From contig CAMDOA010000006.1 of the NCBI GenBank assembly GCA_945903305.1, forward strand, positions 1 to 64,000: a stretch of DNA of 64,000 nt, given 5' to 3'. Every line of letters starts with the position of its first letter. The stretch's first letter is position 1. The position numbers and the translations under genes were made by a program. Source of the DNA: Chitinophaga pinensis. Its GTDB lineage: Bacteria; Bacteroidota; Bacteroidia; Chitinophagales; UBA10324. The notes under the pieces were generated by a model. It ran no database searches and was not told the origin of the DNA. It was given only the letters and a program-made list of their open reading frames with translations. Positions 38,631-47,751 of the stretch are shown here, in pieces.

Positions 38631-40520
38631 ATGTGTGGTATTGCCGGTTTGTTTTCTTTTAATAACAATAATCAATTGTGGTTTCAGGCACTTTCACAAG
38701 TTAATGAATCAATGATTCGCAGAGGCCCAGATGCGGGCAATACCTGGTTTGATCAAACAGCTGGACTCACGCACAGGCGGCTTTCCATTATTGATACCAG
38801 TGAAAAATCGAATCAGCCATTTTTCGATGAAAACCACCGATACGCCATTATTTTCAATGGCGAAATATTTAATTACCGCGAATTAAAATCAACTTTAATT
38901 TCAAAGGGAATTTCATTTCGCACCAATAGCGATACCGAAGTCATACTTAAATTATATATCCAGGAAGGCGAAAATTTTTTAAATAAGTTGAATGGTTTTT
39001 TTGCTTTTTCGATTTATGATTCCGTCGAACAAAAAATGTTGATTGCCAGAGACCGATATGGCGAAAAACCACTTTATTTTTTTAACAACGAAAATGTTTT
39101 AGCCTTTGCTTCGGAACTGAAATCCATTAGTTGCTTTCCGATTACAAGGGAAATAGACCCTGTTTCACTTTCGTTTTACTTTCAATTAAATTACATACCA
39201 CAACCGCGGTCAATTTATAAAAATATCAGTCAGTTAAATCCGGGGCATTACTTAATAGTCAGTAAAGATACCGTTGAAAAAAAACAATATTATAAAATAC
39301 CTTTTAATAAAAAGGAGGAAATAGTAAATACTGATTATTTAACTGCTTGCAGTCAATTTGAAAATCTGATTGATGCCTCGGTTAAAAAAAGATTGATTAG
39401 TGATGTGCCGCTCGGGGCATTTTTAAGCGGCGGCATTGATTCGTCAATAGTCGTTGCACTTGCTTCGCGATATACCAATCAACTAAAAACATTTTCAATC
39501 GGTTTTCACGACGAACCTTTTTTCGATGAAACTAAATATGCCAACCTGGTTGCAAAAAAATTTAATACTAACCACACAGTTTTTTCTTTAACCACACAGG
39601 ATTTATTTGACGATTTATTTTTAATGCTTGATTATTTAGATGAACCGTTTGCTGATTCATCAGCTTTGCCAGTGCATATTTTAAGCAGACACACCCGAAA
39701 ACATGTAACAGTTGCGTTGAGTGGTGATGGTGCCGATGAATTATTTGGCGGATACATGAAACATGTGGGAGAATATAAAATAAGAAATGCCGGTTATATT
39801 GAATGGTTAATCAGCCGTTTAAATTTTATATTGAAAAAAATGCCGCAATCGCGCAATAATAAATTAACAAATATTTTTCGGCGGCTGAACAAAATGTCTG
39901 ATGGATTATTGCTAAATGTAAAAGACCGATACCGCTTGTTTTCAAGTATCGGGAGCTACGAGTATGTCAATAATTTACTTACCGATAAATGGAGAGCGAA
40001 TAATCATACAATTCAGGAAACCGAAAATGAATGGTTAAATTATTTGCTGTCAAATAAGGATATGAATGAAGTATTGCTGACAGATATGAATTTAGTATTG
40101 CCCAGCGATATGTTGTATAAAGTTGATCGAATGAGTATGGCAAATAGTCTGGAAGTAAGAGCTCCCTTTTTGGATTTCGAATTGGTTGATTTCGCTTTTT
40201 CATTACCTGCTGATTTTAAAATAAAAGATGTAAAACGAAAAAGATTAGTTCAGGATTCTTTCAGAAAAATTCTTCCTGAACAATTATACAACCGACCTAA
40301 ACAAGGCTTTGAAGTACCTCTCCTGAAATGGTTTCGAACAAAATTAAAATCTTATATAAATGAACTAACTGGTGAAAAATTCATTATTAATCAAGGGGTT
40401 TTTAATATAAACGAAATCATAAAGTTAAAACAACAATTAAATTCAGCGAATCCTGGTGATGCAACAGCAAAAATCTGGGCGATTATTGTATTTCAACATT
40501 GGTGGAAAAAAAATTTTTAA
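38631..40520 (+). CDS. asnB: Asparagine synthase (glutamine-hydrolysing) family amidotransferase
   Basis: MCGIAGLFSF N-terminal nucleophile Cys at 38631; SDVPLGAFLSGGIDSSIVVALAS PP-loop; VALSGDGADELFGGY. Confidence 0.93.
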   Translation: MCGIAGLFSFNNNNQLWFQALSQVNESMIRRGPDAGNTWFDQTAGLTHRRLSIIDTSEKSNQPFFDENHRYAIIFNGEIFNYRELKSTLISKGISFRTNSDTEVILKLYIQEGENFLNKLNGFFAFSIYDSVEQKMLIARDRYGEKPLYFFNNENVLAFASELKSISCFPITREIDPVSLSFYFQLNYIPQPRSIYKNISQLNPGHYLIVSKDTVEKKQYYKIPFNKKEEIVNTDYLTACSQFENLIDASVKKRLISDVPLGAFLSGGIDSSIVVALASRYTNQLKTFSIGFHDEPFFDETKYANLVAKKFNTNHTVFSLTTQDLFDDLFLMLDYLDEPFADSSALPVHILSRHTRKHVTVALSGDGADELFGGYMKHVGEYKIRNAGYIEWLISRLNFILKKMPQSRNNKLTNIFRRLNKMSDGLLLNVKDRYRLFSSIGSYEYVNNLLTDKWRANNHTIQETENEWLNYLLSNKDMNEVLLTDMNLVLPSDMLYKVDRMSMANSLEVRAPFLDFELVDFAFSLPADFKIKDVKRKRLVQDSFRKILPEQLYNRPKQGFEVPLLKWFRTKLKSYINELTGEKFIINQGVFNINEIIKLKQQLNSANPGDATAKIWAIIVFQHWWKKNF

Positions 40521-40614
40521 CAAATAGTATCGAATCAAAAAAAACATAACTGTTACCTATAATCATTTCTCCAGAAAAATTAATTGAATTCATTTTAACT
40601 TGCGCTCAAGGTAA

Positions 40615-41817
40615 ATGACGAAAATTTTACGAATCATTAACAGGCTTAATCTTGGTGGCCCCACATTTAATGCGGCATTTCTAACCAAGTATCTGGAACC
40701 TGAGTTTGAAACACTGCTCGTATCGGGCATGATTGACGAAACAGAAGAGAGTTCTGAATTTATTGCCCGGGAGCTTAGCCTTGAACCTATTTATATTCCT
40801 GAAATGTATCGCGATATCAATTTGTTTCAGGACCGCAAAGCATATAAAAAAATAAAAAGCATTATTCGCGAATTTAAACCCGACATTGTTCATACTCATG
40901 CTGCAAAAGCGGGAACGCTTGGCCGGTTAGCCGCAATTAATTGTAAGGTGCCGGTAATACTGCATACTTTTCACGGGCATGTTTTTCATTCCTATTTCAG
41001 CCCGTTTAAAACACGCATGTTTTTAGAAATTGAGCGCTATCTGGCAAACCGAAGCAGCAGAATTATTGCTATAAGTGAGCGACAAAAAAAAGAATTGGGT
41101 TTAATATATAAAGTAGCACCATTAGATAAAATTGAAGTAATTCCGCTCGGGTTTAATTTAGAACCTTTTCAGGAAAATCAAGATGCCAAAAGAATTCAGT
41201 TCAGAAAACAATACTTGATTGATGATGATGAAATTGTCATTTCTATAATCGGACGGTTAGTGCCAGTTAAAAATCATAAATTATTTATTGATGCAATGAA
41301 AATCGTATTCGAAAATACAAATAAAAAAGTGCGTGCATTCATTGTTGGCGACGGACAAGAAAGAGTGAATCTGGAAAATTATATTCAATCGATTGGAATT
41401 GATTATGTAAATTTTACAAAGGAACAATGCAAAGCTCCAATCACCTTTACATCATGGAGAAAAGACATTGATGTTGTAAATGCCGGATCAGATATTATTG
41501 CTTTATGCTCTTTTAATGAAGGAACACCGGTAAGTTTAATAGAAGCTCAGGCAGCAAATAAACCCATTGTTACAACTCGTGTAGGAGGCATTACAGATGT
41601 AGTTATTCCATCAAAAACTGCCCTTGTTTCCTCAAAAAAAAGTGTAACGAACTTTGCCAGAAACCTTTTTATGATGATTGAAGATGATGAAATGCGAAAA
41701 CAAATGGGTTTATCAGGACACGAATTTGTTGCTCAAAAATTCAGCTATACCCGATTAATATCCGACATGGCTGCATTCTATAACAAACTATTAAAAGAGC
41801 AATCAGGTTTAGGTTAA
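40615..41817 (+). CDS. Glycosyltransferase family 4
   Basis: RIINRLNLGGPTFNAAFL, HTHAAKAGTLGRLAA, IGRLVPVKNHKLFIDA, CSFNEGTPVSLIEAQAANKPIVTTRVGG. Confidence 0.93.
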   Translation: MTKILRIINRLNLGGPTFNAAFLTKYLEPEFETLLVSGMIDETEESSEFIARELSLEPIYIPEMYRDINLFQDRKAYKKIKSIIREFKPDIVHTHAAKAGTLGRLAAINCKVPVILHTFHGHVFHSYFSPFKTRMFLEIERYLANRSSRIIAISERQKKELGLIYKVAPLDKIEVIPLGFNLEPFQENQDAKRIQFRKQYLIDDDEIVISIIGRLVPVKNHKLFIDAMKIVFENTNKKVRAFIVGDGQERVNLENYIQSIGIDYVNFTKEQCKAPITFTSWRKDIDVVNAGSDIIALCSFNEGTPVSLIEAQAANKPIVTTRVGGITDVVIPSKTALVSSKKSVTNFARNLFMMIEDDEMRKQMGLSGHEFVAQKFSYTRLISDMAAFYNKLLKEQSGLG

Positions 41818-41822
41818 AATCT

Positions 41823-41830
41823 TACATTTG
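41823..41830 (+). promoter_or_regulatory. Putative -7 box (TACATTTG) upstream of the Wza-like gene
   Basis: TACATTTG matches TAnnTTTG, 19 nt upstream of the ATG at 41850. Confidence 0.35.
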
Positions 41831-41849
41831 CGGTAATCCAAAAAAATTT

Positions 41850-42611
41850 ATGCCTCTGGCTTTCATTCGAGTTCAATTATTGATTTTATTTTTCGGAATC
41901 GGGTTATTATCTCTATCGTCATGCAAAATTTTTTATCCTGATGTCATGTTTAAAACCGACAAATTTTATCAGTTTACTCCATCTGATACTATATCCGGCA
42001 ATAAAGAATATGTATTAAAAGCCAAGGATATTATGGAGATTCAGATATTATCTAATAATGGGTATCAATTAGTGGATGTACTTGGTCAGGGTGGATTTTA
42101 TAATCCGGTTACATATACAATTCACAACGAAGGTTTTGCCATTTTACCCATGCTCGATTCACTTTATCTGGCAGGTTACAGTATTACCGGTGCTGAAAAT
42201 TTATTAAGTGAAAGATATGCCTATTATTTTGTGAACCCCTATATCAGAATTAAAATTACAAACCGGCGATGTGTAGTTTTTGCCGGAAGAAGCAGCGGAC
42301 GAGTGATTAATCTTGATAACGAAAGCATGTCGTTAATTGAAGTGCTCGCATTGGCCGGTGGACTAGGAGGAAGTAAATCATATCGAATAAAACTTATTCG
42401 CGGCGAGCTTCGCAATCCACAGGTGTTTTTAATAGATTTATCTACTTTGGAAGGAATGAAACGAGCGAATTTGCAAATTGCATCGAACGACATAATATAT
42501 GTTGAACCAGCGCTTAATTTTAACGAAGTAAACCAACAAATAATCCCCATCATATCATTGATAACAACCACCATTTTAATTTATAGTACAATACTTTCAC
42601 TTAAAAAATAA
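41850..42611 (+). CDS. Polysaccharide export outer-membrane lipoprotein (Wza-like)
   Basis: Lipobox-like LSSC; YVLKAKDIMEIQILSNNGYQL, EVLALAGGLGGSKSYRIKLIRGE; directly followed by a Wzc-like gene. Confidence 0.9.
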   Translation: MPLAFIRVQLLILFFGIGLLSLSSCKIFYPDVMFKTDKFYQFTPSDTISGNKEYVLKAKDIMEIQILSNNGYQLVDVLGQGGFYNPVTYTIHNEGFAILPMLDSLYLAGYSITGAENLLSERYAYYFVNPYIRIKITNRRCVVFAGRSSGRVINLDNESMSLIEVLALAGGLGGSKSYRIKLIRGELRNPQVFLIDLSTLEGMKRANLQIASNDIIYVEPALNFNEVNQQIIPIISLITTTILIYSTILSLKK

Positions 42612-45070
42612 TGCTCGAAAAAAAAATTATACTAAGCCCGATGCAAAAAATCCTTGGCGAGGATTTTAACCCGGGTTTATTAATGATTATTGCCCGTAAA
42701 AGTTTAATCTGGTGTGTTTTAATTTTATTAATAACTGTTTCTACTTCCATTTTATATCTGAGATATACTACTCCGTTATATGAAGTAACCGCACAAATAA
42801 TGATAAAGCAGGTGAACACCTCCAATTCATTAGGCATCACCAGTGGAGTTACATCAGCCGATCAAATGGACCAGAATGAATTGCAAAAAAACATTCAGAT
42901 AATGAAATCGAATGTGATTTTGGATCGTGTAATTGACCTACTGCCTCTTTCTATAAGCTATTTTAATATCGGGCAAATTTTAGTTGAAGAACGATATAAA
43001 ACATCGCCATTCGAAATTACTCCCAATATAACCGAACACATTGTTTACGACCTTCCTATTTATTTTTTCTTCAAATCAGCCCGCGAATTTGAAATTGAAT
43101 ATCGAATTGCCCGGGTTAAATTTTCATTTAAAGGAAAGTTTAATCAAAAAGTGACTACCCCTCATTTTAATTTTATTGCCAAGCTGACCACCAAGGATTT
43201 TAAAAGCAATCCCGGTATTTATTTAAACAGCAAGTACTATTTTGTAATGAACAGCCGCGATTTACTAACTAAAGAAATCAGAAGCAAAATAAGAATTGAA
43301 CTGTATCCGCCAACGATTCAATTCAGCCTGCAAAATCCGGTACCCCTAAAAGCAGTTGATATTATTAACAACCTGAACGATCAATTTATACTTTATAACA
43401 AAGAAAGAAAAACAGAAAGCTCTTCATTAATTATCGATTTTATAGATACTCAAATTGGTTTATTGAACGCCGAATTACAAGCTTATGAAAACCAGTTGAA
43501 GGCTTTTAAAATTGAACATAATTTAATCAGCACTGAATCGAAAGAACACGAAATTGTAACAATGTTGAAAGTAATCAACGATGCACAAAACGACCTGAAT
43601 GCTGATGAAAAAAACCTGAATTACTACCTCAGTTATTTTACACAATACAAAGATTCATCAAAGCTTTTATTAGGAATTGTTGATCCAAAATACAATGGCT
43701 TACAAGAATATGTTGGCGCATTAGATAAACTACAAGCCGATAAAAGAGAAAAATTATTAAAACTAAAACCGGCAAACCCTCAAATTATTAATCTGGATAA
43801 ACAAATAGCCGAAGTAAAATCCAATATCATTCAAAACATCAATAACTCAAAGCAAAACATCAATCAAAAAAGAACCGAATTTAATCTTTCATACAACGAA
43901 TATTTAAACCAGTTTAAAGAGTTTCCGGACTTGGAAGCCGCCTTTGAAAAACTGAATAGTCTCAGCAATTTAAAGCAGAAATATTATTTAATGTTCTTGG
44001 ATAAAAAATCAAGCTTCAGCATTTCGCTTGCAGGATTTGTTTCAGACTTTGTAGTATTAAAACGAGCTGAAATTCCACGCAATCCAGTTTTCCCAAATGT
44101 GCCCTTGATTCGAACCATTGGATTAATATCCGGTTTATTGATGAGCTTATTATTTATAGTAATCAGGTATTTATTAAGCAACAAAATTTTATCAATTTCA
44201 GAAATCGATAAATTTTGTAATGCTGGATTAATTGGTGTCATTCCCATTTACCGCAAGCCCATGGATGTTTCGCAATTGGTGGTTAATATGAATCCAAAAT
44301 CAGTTATTTCTGAATCATTCCGAAGCATCAGAACTAATCTTGATTATGTTTATTCAGGAGTTGGAACAAAAATTATTTCAGTTACTTCCACTATTGCCGG
44401 AGAGGGAAAAACATTTATCGCAGTAAATACCGCCGGAATTTTTTCGGTTGGGGGAAAGAAAACAATCATACTCGATTTTGACTTACGCAAGCCCAGAATT
44501 CATAAAGCATTTGCAACCGAAAACAACAAAGGATTAAGCACCATTCTGATCGGAAAATACAAACTGGATGAATGCATAAAACACTCTGAATGGGATAATC
44601 TGGATTTTATTACATCAGGTCCTGTTCCTCCAAACCCTGCCGAGTTTATTATGTCGCAAAAAGCGGCTGATTTAATTGAAGAACTTAAATTACGATATGA
44701 TATTATAGTGATTGATACACCACCAATTGGCGTGGTAACCGATGCACTTGAATTATTGAAAAAGGCCGACTATCCGTTGTATGTGGTTCGTGCCGATTAT
44801 TCCAGTCGCAATTTTTTAAATAATGCTAACAGGCTGGTAACAGAAAATCAAATAACCCGATTATCAATAGTACTTAACAGTATGGGTTCTGGCGCATCAG
44901 GCTACTCATACAATTATGGCTATGGTTATGGCTATGGTTATGGTTATGGTTCCGGATACGGCGGGTATGGTGGTGGTGGAAGCTACGGCTATGGATATTA
45001 TTCAGATGCTGCTGCACCAAAACTATCGAGATGGAAAGGGATTGTAAAATTTATAAAAGATAAATTTTAA
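42611..45070 (+). CDS. Polysaccharide co-polymerase / BY-type tyrosine kinase (Wzc-like)
   Basis: Two TM segments flanking a coiled-coil periplasmic region; Walker A STIAGEGKTFIAVNTAG, A' KTIILDFDLRKPRIHKAF, B YDIIVIDTPPIG; Tyr-rich C-terminal tail. Confidence 0.94.
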   Translation: MLEKKIILSPMQKILGEDFNPGLLMIIARKSLIWCVLILLITVSTSILYLRYTTPLYEVTAQIMIKQVNTSNSLGITSGVTSADQMDQNELQKNIQIMKSNVILDRVIDLLPLSISYFNIGQILVEERYKTSPFEITPNITEHIVYDLPIYFFFKSAREFEIEYRIARVKFSFKGKFNQKVTTPHFNFIAKLTTKDFKSNPGIYLNSKYYFVMNSRDLLTKEIRSKIRIELYPPTIQFSLQNPVPLKAVDIINNLNDQFILYNKERKTESSSLIIDFIDTQIGLLNAELQAYENQLKAFKIEHNLISTESKEHEIVTMLKVINDAQNDLNADEKNLNYYLSYFTQYKDSSKLLLGIVDPKYNGLQEYVGALDKLQADKREKLLKLKPANPQIINLDKQIAEVKSNIIQNINNSKQNINQKRTEFNLSYNEYLNQFKEFPDLEAAFEKLNSLSNLKQKYYLMFLDKKSSFSISLAGFVSDFVVLKRAEIPRNPVFPNVPLIRTIGLISGLLMSLLFIVIRYLLSNKILSISEIDKFCNAGLIGVIPIYRKPMDVSQLVVNMNPKSVISESFRSIRTNLDYVYSGVGTKIISVTSTIAGEGKTFIAVNTAGIFSVGGKKTIILDFDLRKPRIHKAFATENNKGLSTILIGKYKLDECIKHSEWDNLDFITSGPVPPNPAEFIMSQKAADLIEELKLRYDIIVIDTPPIGVVTDALELLKKADYPLYVVRADYSSRNFLNNANRLVTENQITRLSIVLNSMGSGASGYSYNYGYGYGYGYGYGSGYGGYGGGGSYGYGYYSDAAAPKLSRWKGIVKFIKDKF
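44915..44950 (+). repeat. Six tandem TATGGY units (YG repeat) in the Wzc-like tail
   Basis: TATGGC TATGGT TATGGC TATGGT TATGGT TATGGT read directly. Confidence 0.9.
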
Positions 45071-45071
45071 T

Positions 45072-46193
45072 ATGTTTAGCAACGATTATAAAATTTATAT
45101 TGCCTACTTAATATTTTTTATTTTATCCATCGTTTTTTCGGCTCTTGTTAATGGTTTGTTTTTACGGTTTTCAAAAACATTAGGTGTCAGGCAATCTGAT
45201 TCACAAAACATTGTACGATGGGCATCCACCACAAAACCCTCAGTTGGTGGTTTTTCATTCTACATCATTTTTCTGTTTTCATTTACAGCATATACCATAA
45301 TCTCATTTGACACAAATGATTTATTTAATAAGCAATTAATAGGATTGCTTTTATCTTCCACCGTTGGATTTTTAATTGGCTTAGCTGATGATGCTTACAA
45401 CACCAATCCCATTCTGAAATTTTTAGGCCAGTTAATGTGTGCGGTTATTCTTATTGTTTCAGGTGTTATAATTAATCTTACAGATTACTACGCCTTAAAT
45501 GCGTTGTTCACTATTTTTTGGGTAATTGGTATAATGAATTCAATTAATATGCTCGATAATATGGATGGAATTTCTGCCGTAATATCTGCCATCATTTTAC
45601 TTACCTGCCTGCTTGTTCAAATTATCACAGGAAATTTTTTAACCATTTACACATTTCTGATGCTGGGAGTAATTGGAAGCATAGGCGGTTTTATGATTTT
45701 TAATTTTCATCCATCTAAATTATATATGGGCGATACCGGTAGTCAGTTTTTAGGTGTTTTACTTTCCGGTATTGGCATTATAACTCTGTGGGGATTTCGC
45801 GATGTGCCGGGACCGGTATTTCAATTTAAACAAATATTATTTCCGATTTTAACATTCAGCATTCCCATAATTGATACGACCACGGTATTTTATCGTCGGC
45901 TCATGCGCAGGCAGTCACCATTTATTGGTGGAAGAGATCATACTACTCACCACCTTGCCTACTTAGGATTTAGCGACCGGCAGGTTCTTTATATTCTTTC
46001 CGCTGTAGCCTTGCTATCGTCTTTGATTGTATGCGTATTAATTTATTTTCATTCCTTTTTAGATTCAGAAATTACACTGGTCTTTTTTGTTTACTTCATT
46101 GTTTTATTTTTTGTGGTTCAATATTATTATGAGATTGGAAATAAAAGAAAAATGAAAAATGAAATGAATGAAAAAAGTATAAAAATTGCCTGA
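45072..46193 (+). CDS. MraY/WecA-family undecaprenyl-phosphate glycosyl-1-phosphate transferase
   Basis: Polytopic; IGLADDAYNTNPILKFLGQL, NSINMLDNMDGISA, HPSKLYMGDTGSQFLG. Confidence 0.93.
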   Translation: MFSNDYKIYIAYLIFFILSIVFSALVNGLFLRFSKTLGVRQSDSQNIVRWASTTKPSVGGFSFYIIFLFSFTAYTIISFDTNDLFNKQLIGLLLSSTVGFLIGLADDAYNTNPILKFLGQLMCAVILIVSGVIINLTDYYALNALFTIFWVIGIMNSINMLDNMDGISAVISAIILLTCLLVQIITGNFLTIYTFLMLGVIGSIGGFMIFNFHPSKLYMGDTGSQFLGVLLSGIGIITLWGFRDVPGPVFQFKQILFPILTFSIPIIDTTTVFYRRLMRRQSPFIGGRDHTTHHLAYLGFSDRQVLYILSAVALLSSLIVCVLIYFHSFLDSEITLVFFVYFIVLFFVVQYYYEIGNKRKMKNEMNEKSIKIA

Positions 46194-46352
46194 TATTTTA
46201 TTCGCAATAATGAAGTTCATTTTACTATCAGCATTCTAACTGAAATTATTATGAAGGAATATTTTTTTCGCACAGGTGCATTTATTTTTTTTACAGGAAA
46301 CAAATTGCATTTCTTCGTTCATGATTATTTCTTGAAACTTATTTTTCGTTGT

Positions 46353-46360
46353 TACTTTTG
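46353..46360 (+). promoter_or_regulatory. Putative -7 box (TACTTTTG) for thyA-folA, with TTG at 46332
   Basis: TACTTTTG, 8 nt upstream of the thyA ATG; upstream TTG 18 bp away. Confidence 0.45.
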
Positions 46361-46368
46361 ATACCATT

Positions 46369-47163
46369 ATGAAGCAATTTCATGACCTTTTAAAAACCGT
46401 TTTAGAAAAAGGAATAAAAAAATCTGACCGGACAGGCACAGGGGTTATCAGCTATTTTGGATATCAAATGCGGTTTGATTTAGCTGATGGATTTCCATTA
46501 TTGACCACAAAAAAACTACATACCAAATCTATAATTCACGAGTTACTCTGGTTTTTGAAAGGTGATACCAACATAAAATATCTAAACGAAAACGGAATAA
46601 GCATTTGGAATGAATGGGCCGATACTAATGGGGAACTTGGACCGGTTTACGGCAAACAATGGCGCAAATGGGAATCGCCGGATGGCAGAATAATTGATCA
46701 GATTTCACTGTTAGTTGAGCAGATAAAAAACAATCCCGACTCGCGAAGATTAATTGTAAGTGCATGGAATGTGGCTGATGTAGATAAAATGAAACTACCC
46801 CCTTGTCATTTGCTGTTTCAGTTTAATGTTGCTGATGGAAAACTTAATTGCCAGCTTTATCAACGAAGCGCCGATATATTTCTTGGCGTTCCATTCAACA
46901 TTGCTTCTTATGCTTTGTTGCTGATGATGGTTGCACAGGTTTGCGATTTAATTCCCGGAGAATTTGTTCACACATTTGGTGATGCGCATATTTATTTGAA
47001 TCATTTAGAACAAGTGAACGAATTGCTTTCACGCGATTTTAAACCCTTGCCTACTATGAAACTGAATTCAGAAATCAAAAATATTTTTGATTTTAAATTC
47101 AGTGATTTCGAATTGTTTAACTACAATCCTCATCCATCTATTAAAGCTCCAATTGCTGTATGA
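46369..47163 (+). CDS. thyA: Thymidylate synthase
   Basis: 264-aa; [63 protein letters not shown]. Confidence 0.98.
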   Translation: MKQFHDLLKTVLEKGIKKSDRTGTGVISYFGYQMRFDLADGFPLLTTKKLHTKSIIHELLWFLKGDTNIKYLNENGISIWNEWADTNGELGPVYGKQWRKWESPDGRIIDQISLLVEQIKNNPDSRRLIVSAWNVADVDKMKLPPCHLLFQFNVADGKLNCQLYQRSADIFLGVPFNIASYALLLMMVAQVCDLIPGEFVHTFGDAHIYLNHLEQVNELLSRDFKPLPTMKLNSEIKNIFDFKFSDFELFNYNPHPSIKAPIAV

Positions 47164-47657
47164 TAGTTTCCATTATAGTTGCAGCTGCGCAAAATGATAT
47201 AATCGGAAAAGAAAATAAATTGCCATGGCACTTGCCTGCTGATATGAAGTATTTTAAGCAAACAACTTCAGGTCACTGTATTATCATGGGGCGAAAAACT
47301 TTTGATGCTTTAGGGAAACCACTTCCGAACAGAACAAACATCATTATCACCCGACAGGAAGACTTTTCTGTTGAAGGCTGCGTGGTAGTAAATCAATTGC
47401 AGCATGCTATAGATTATTGCAGAGATCATGGTGAAGAAGAATGCTTCATTATTGGTGGCGGCGATATTTTTATTCAGTCATTGATCTGGACTGATCGCAT
47501 TTATCTTACCCACATTCATCATCCATTTGACGGCGATACTTTTTTTCCTGCATTAAATAAAGGTGACTGGAATGAAATTTCATCTGCTAAACATTTACCC
47601 GATGAAAAAAATAAATATGCTTATTCTTTCATAGTGTATGAACGGACTAATGGGTAA
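47160..47657 (+). CDS. folA: Dihydrofolate reductase
   Basis: 165-aa; [59 protein letters not shown] overlap with thyA. Confidence 0.97.
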   Translation: MIVSIIVAAAQNDIIGKENKLPWHLPADMKYFKQTTSGHCIIMGRKTFDALGKPLPNRTNIIITRQEDFSVEGCVVVNQLQHAIDYCRDHGEEECFIIGGGDIFIQSLIWTDRIYLTHIHHPFDGDTFFPALNKGDWNEISSAKHLPDEKNKYAYSFIVYERTNG

Positions 47658-47751
47658 CTGTTTCTGAATTCTTAAATCAATTTTAATTTAATAGGATAGC
47701 TGATAAAATTCAGTTTTTAAAGATTTATTTCAGGTTAGTTTTATTTCTGAA

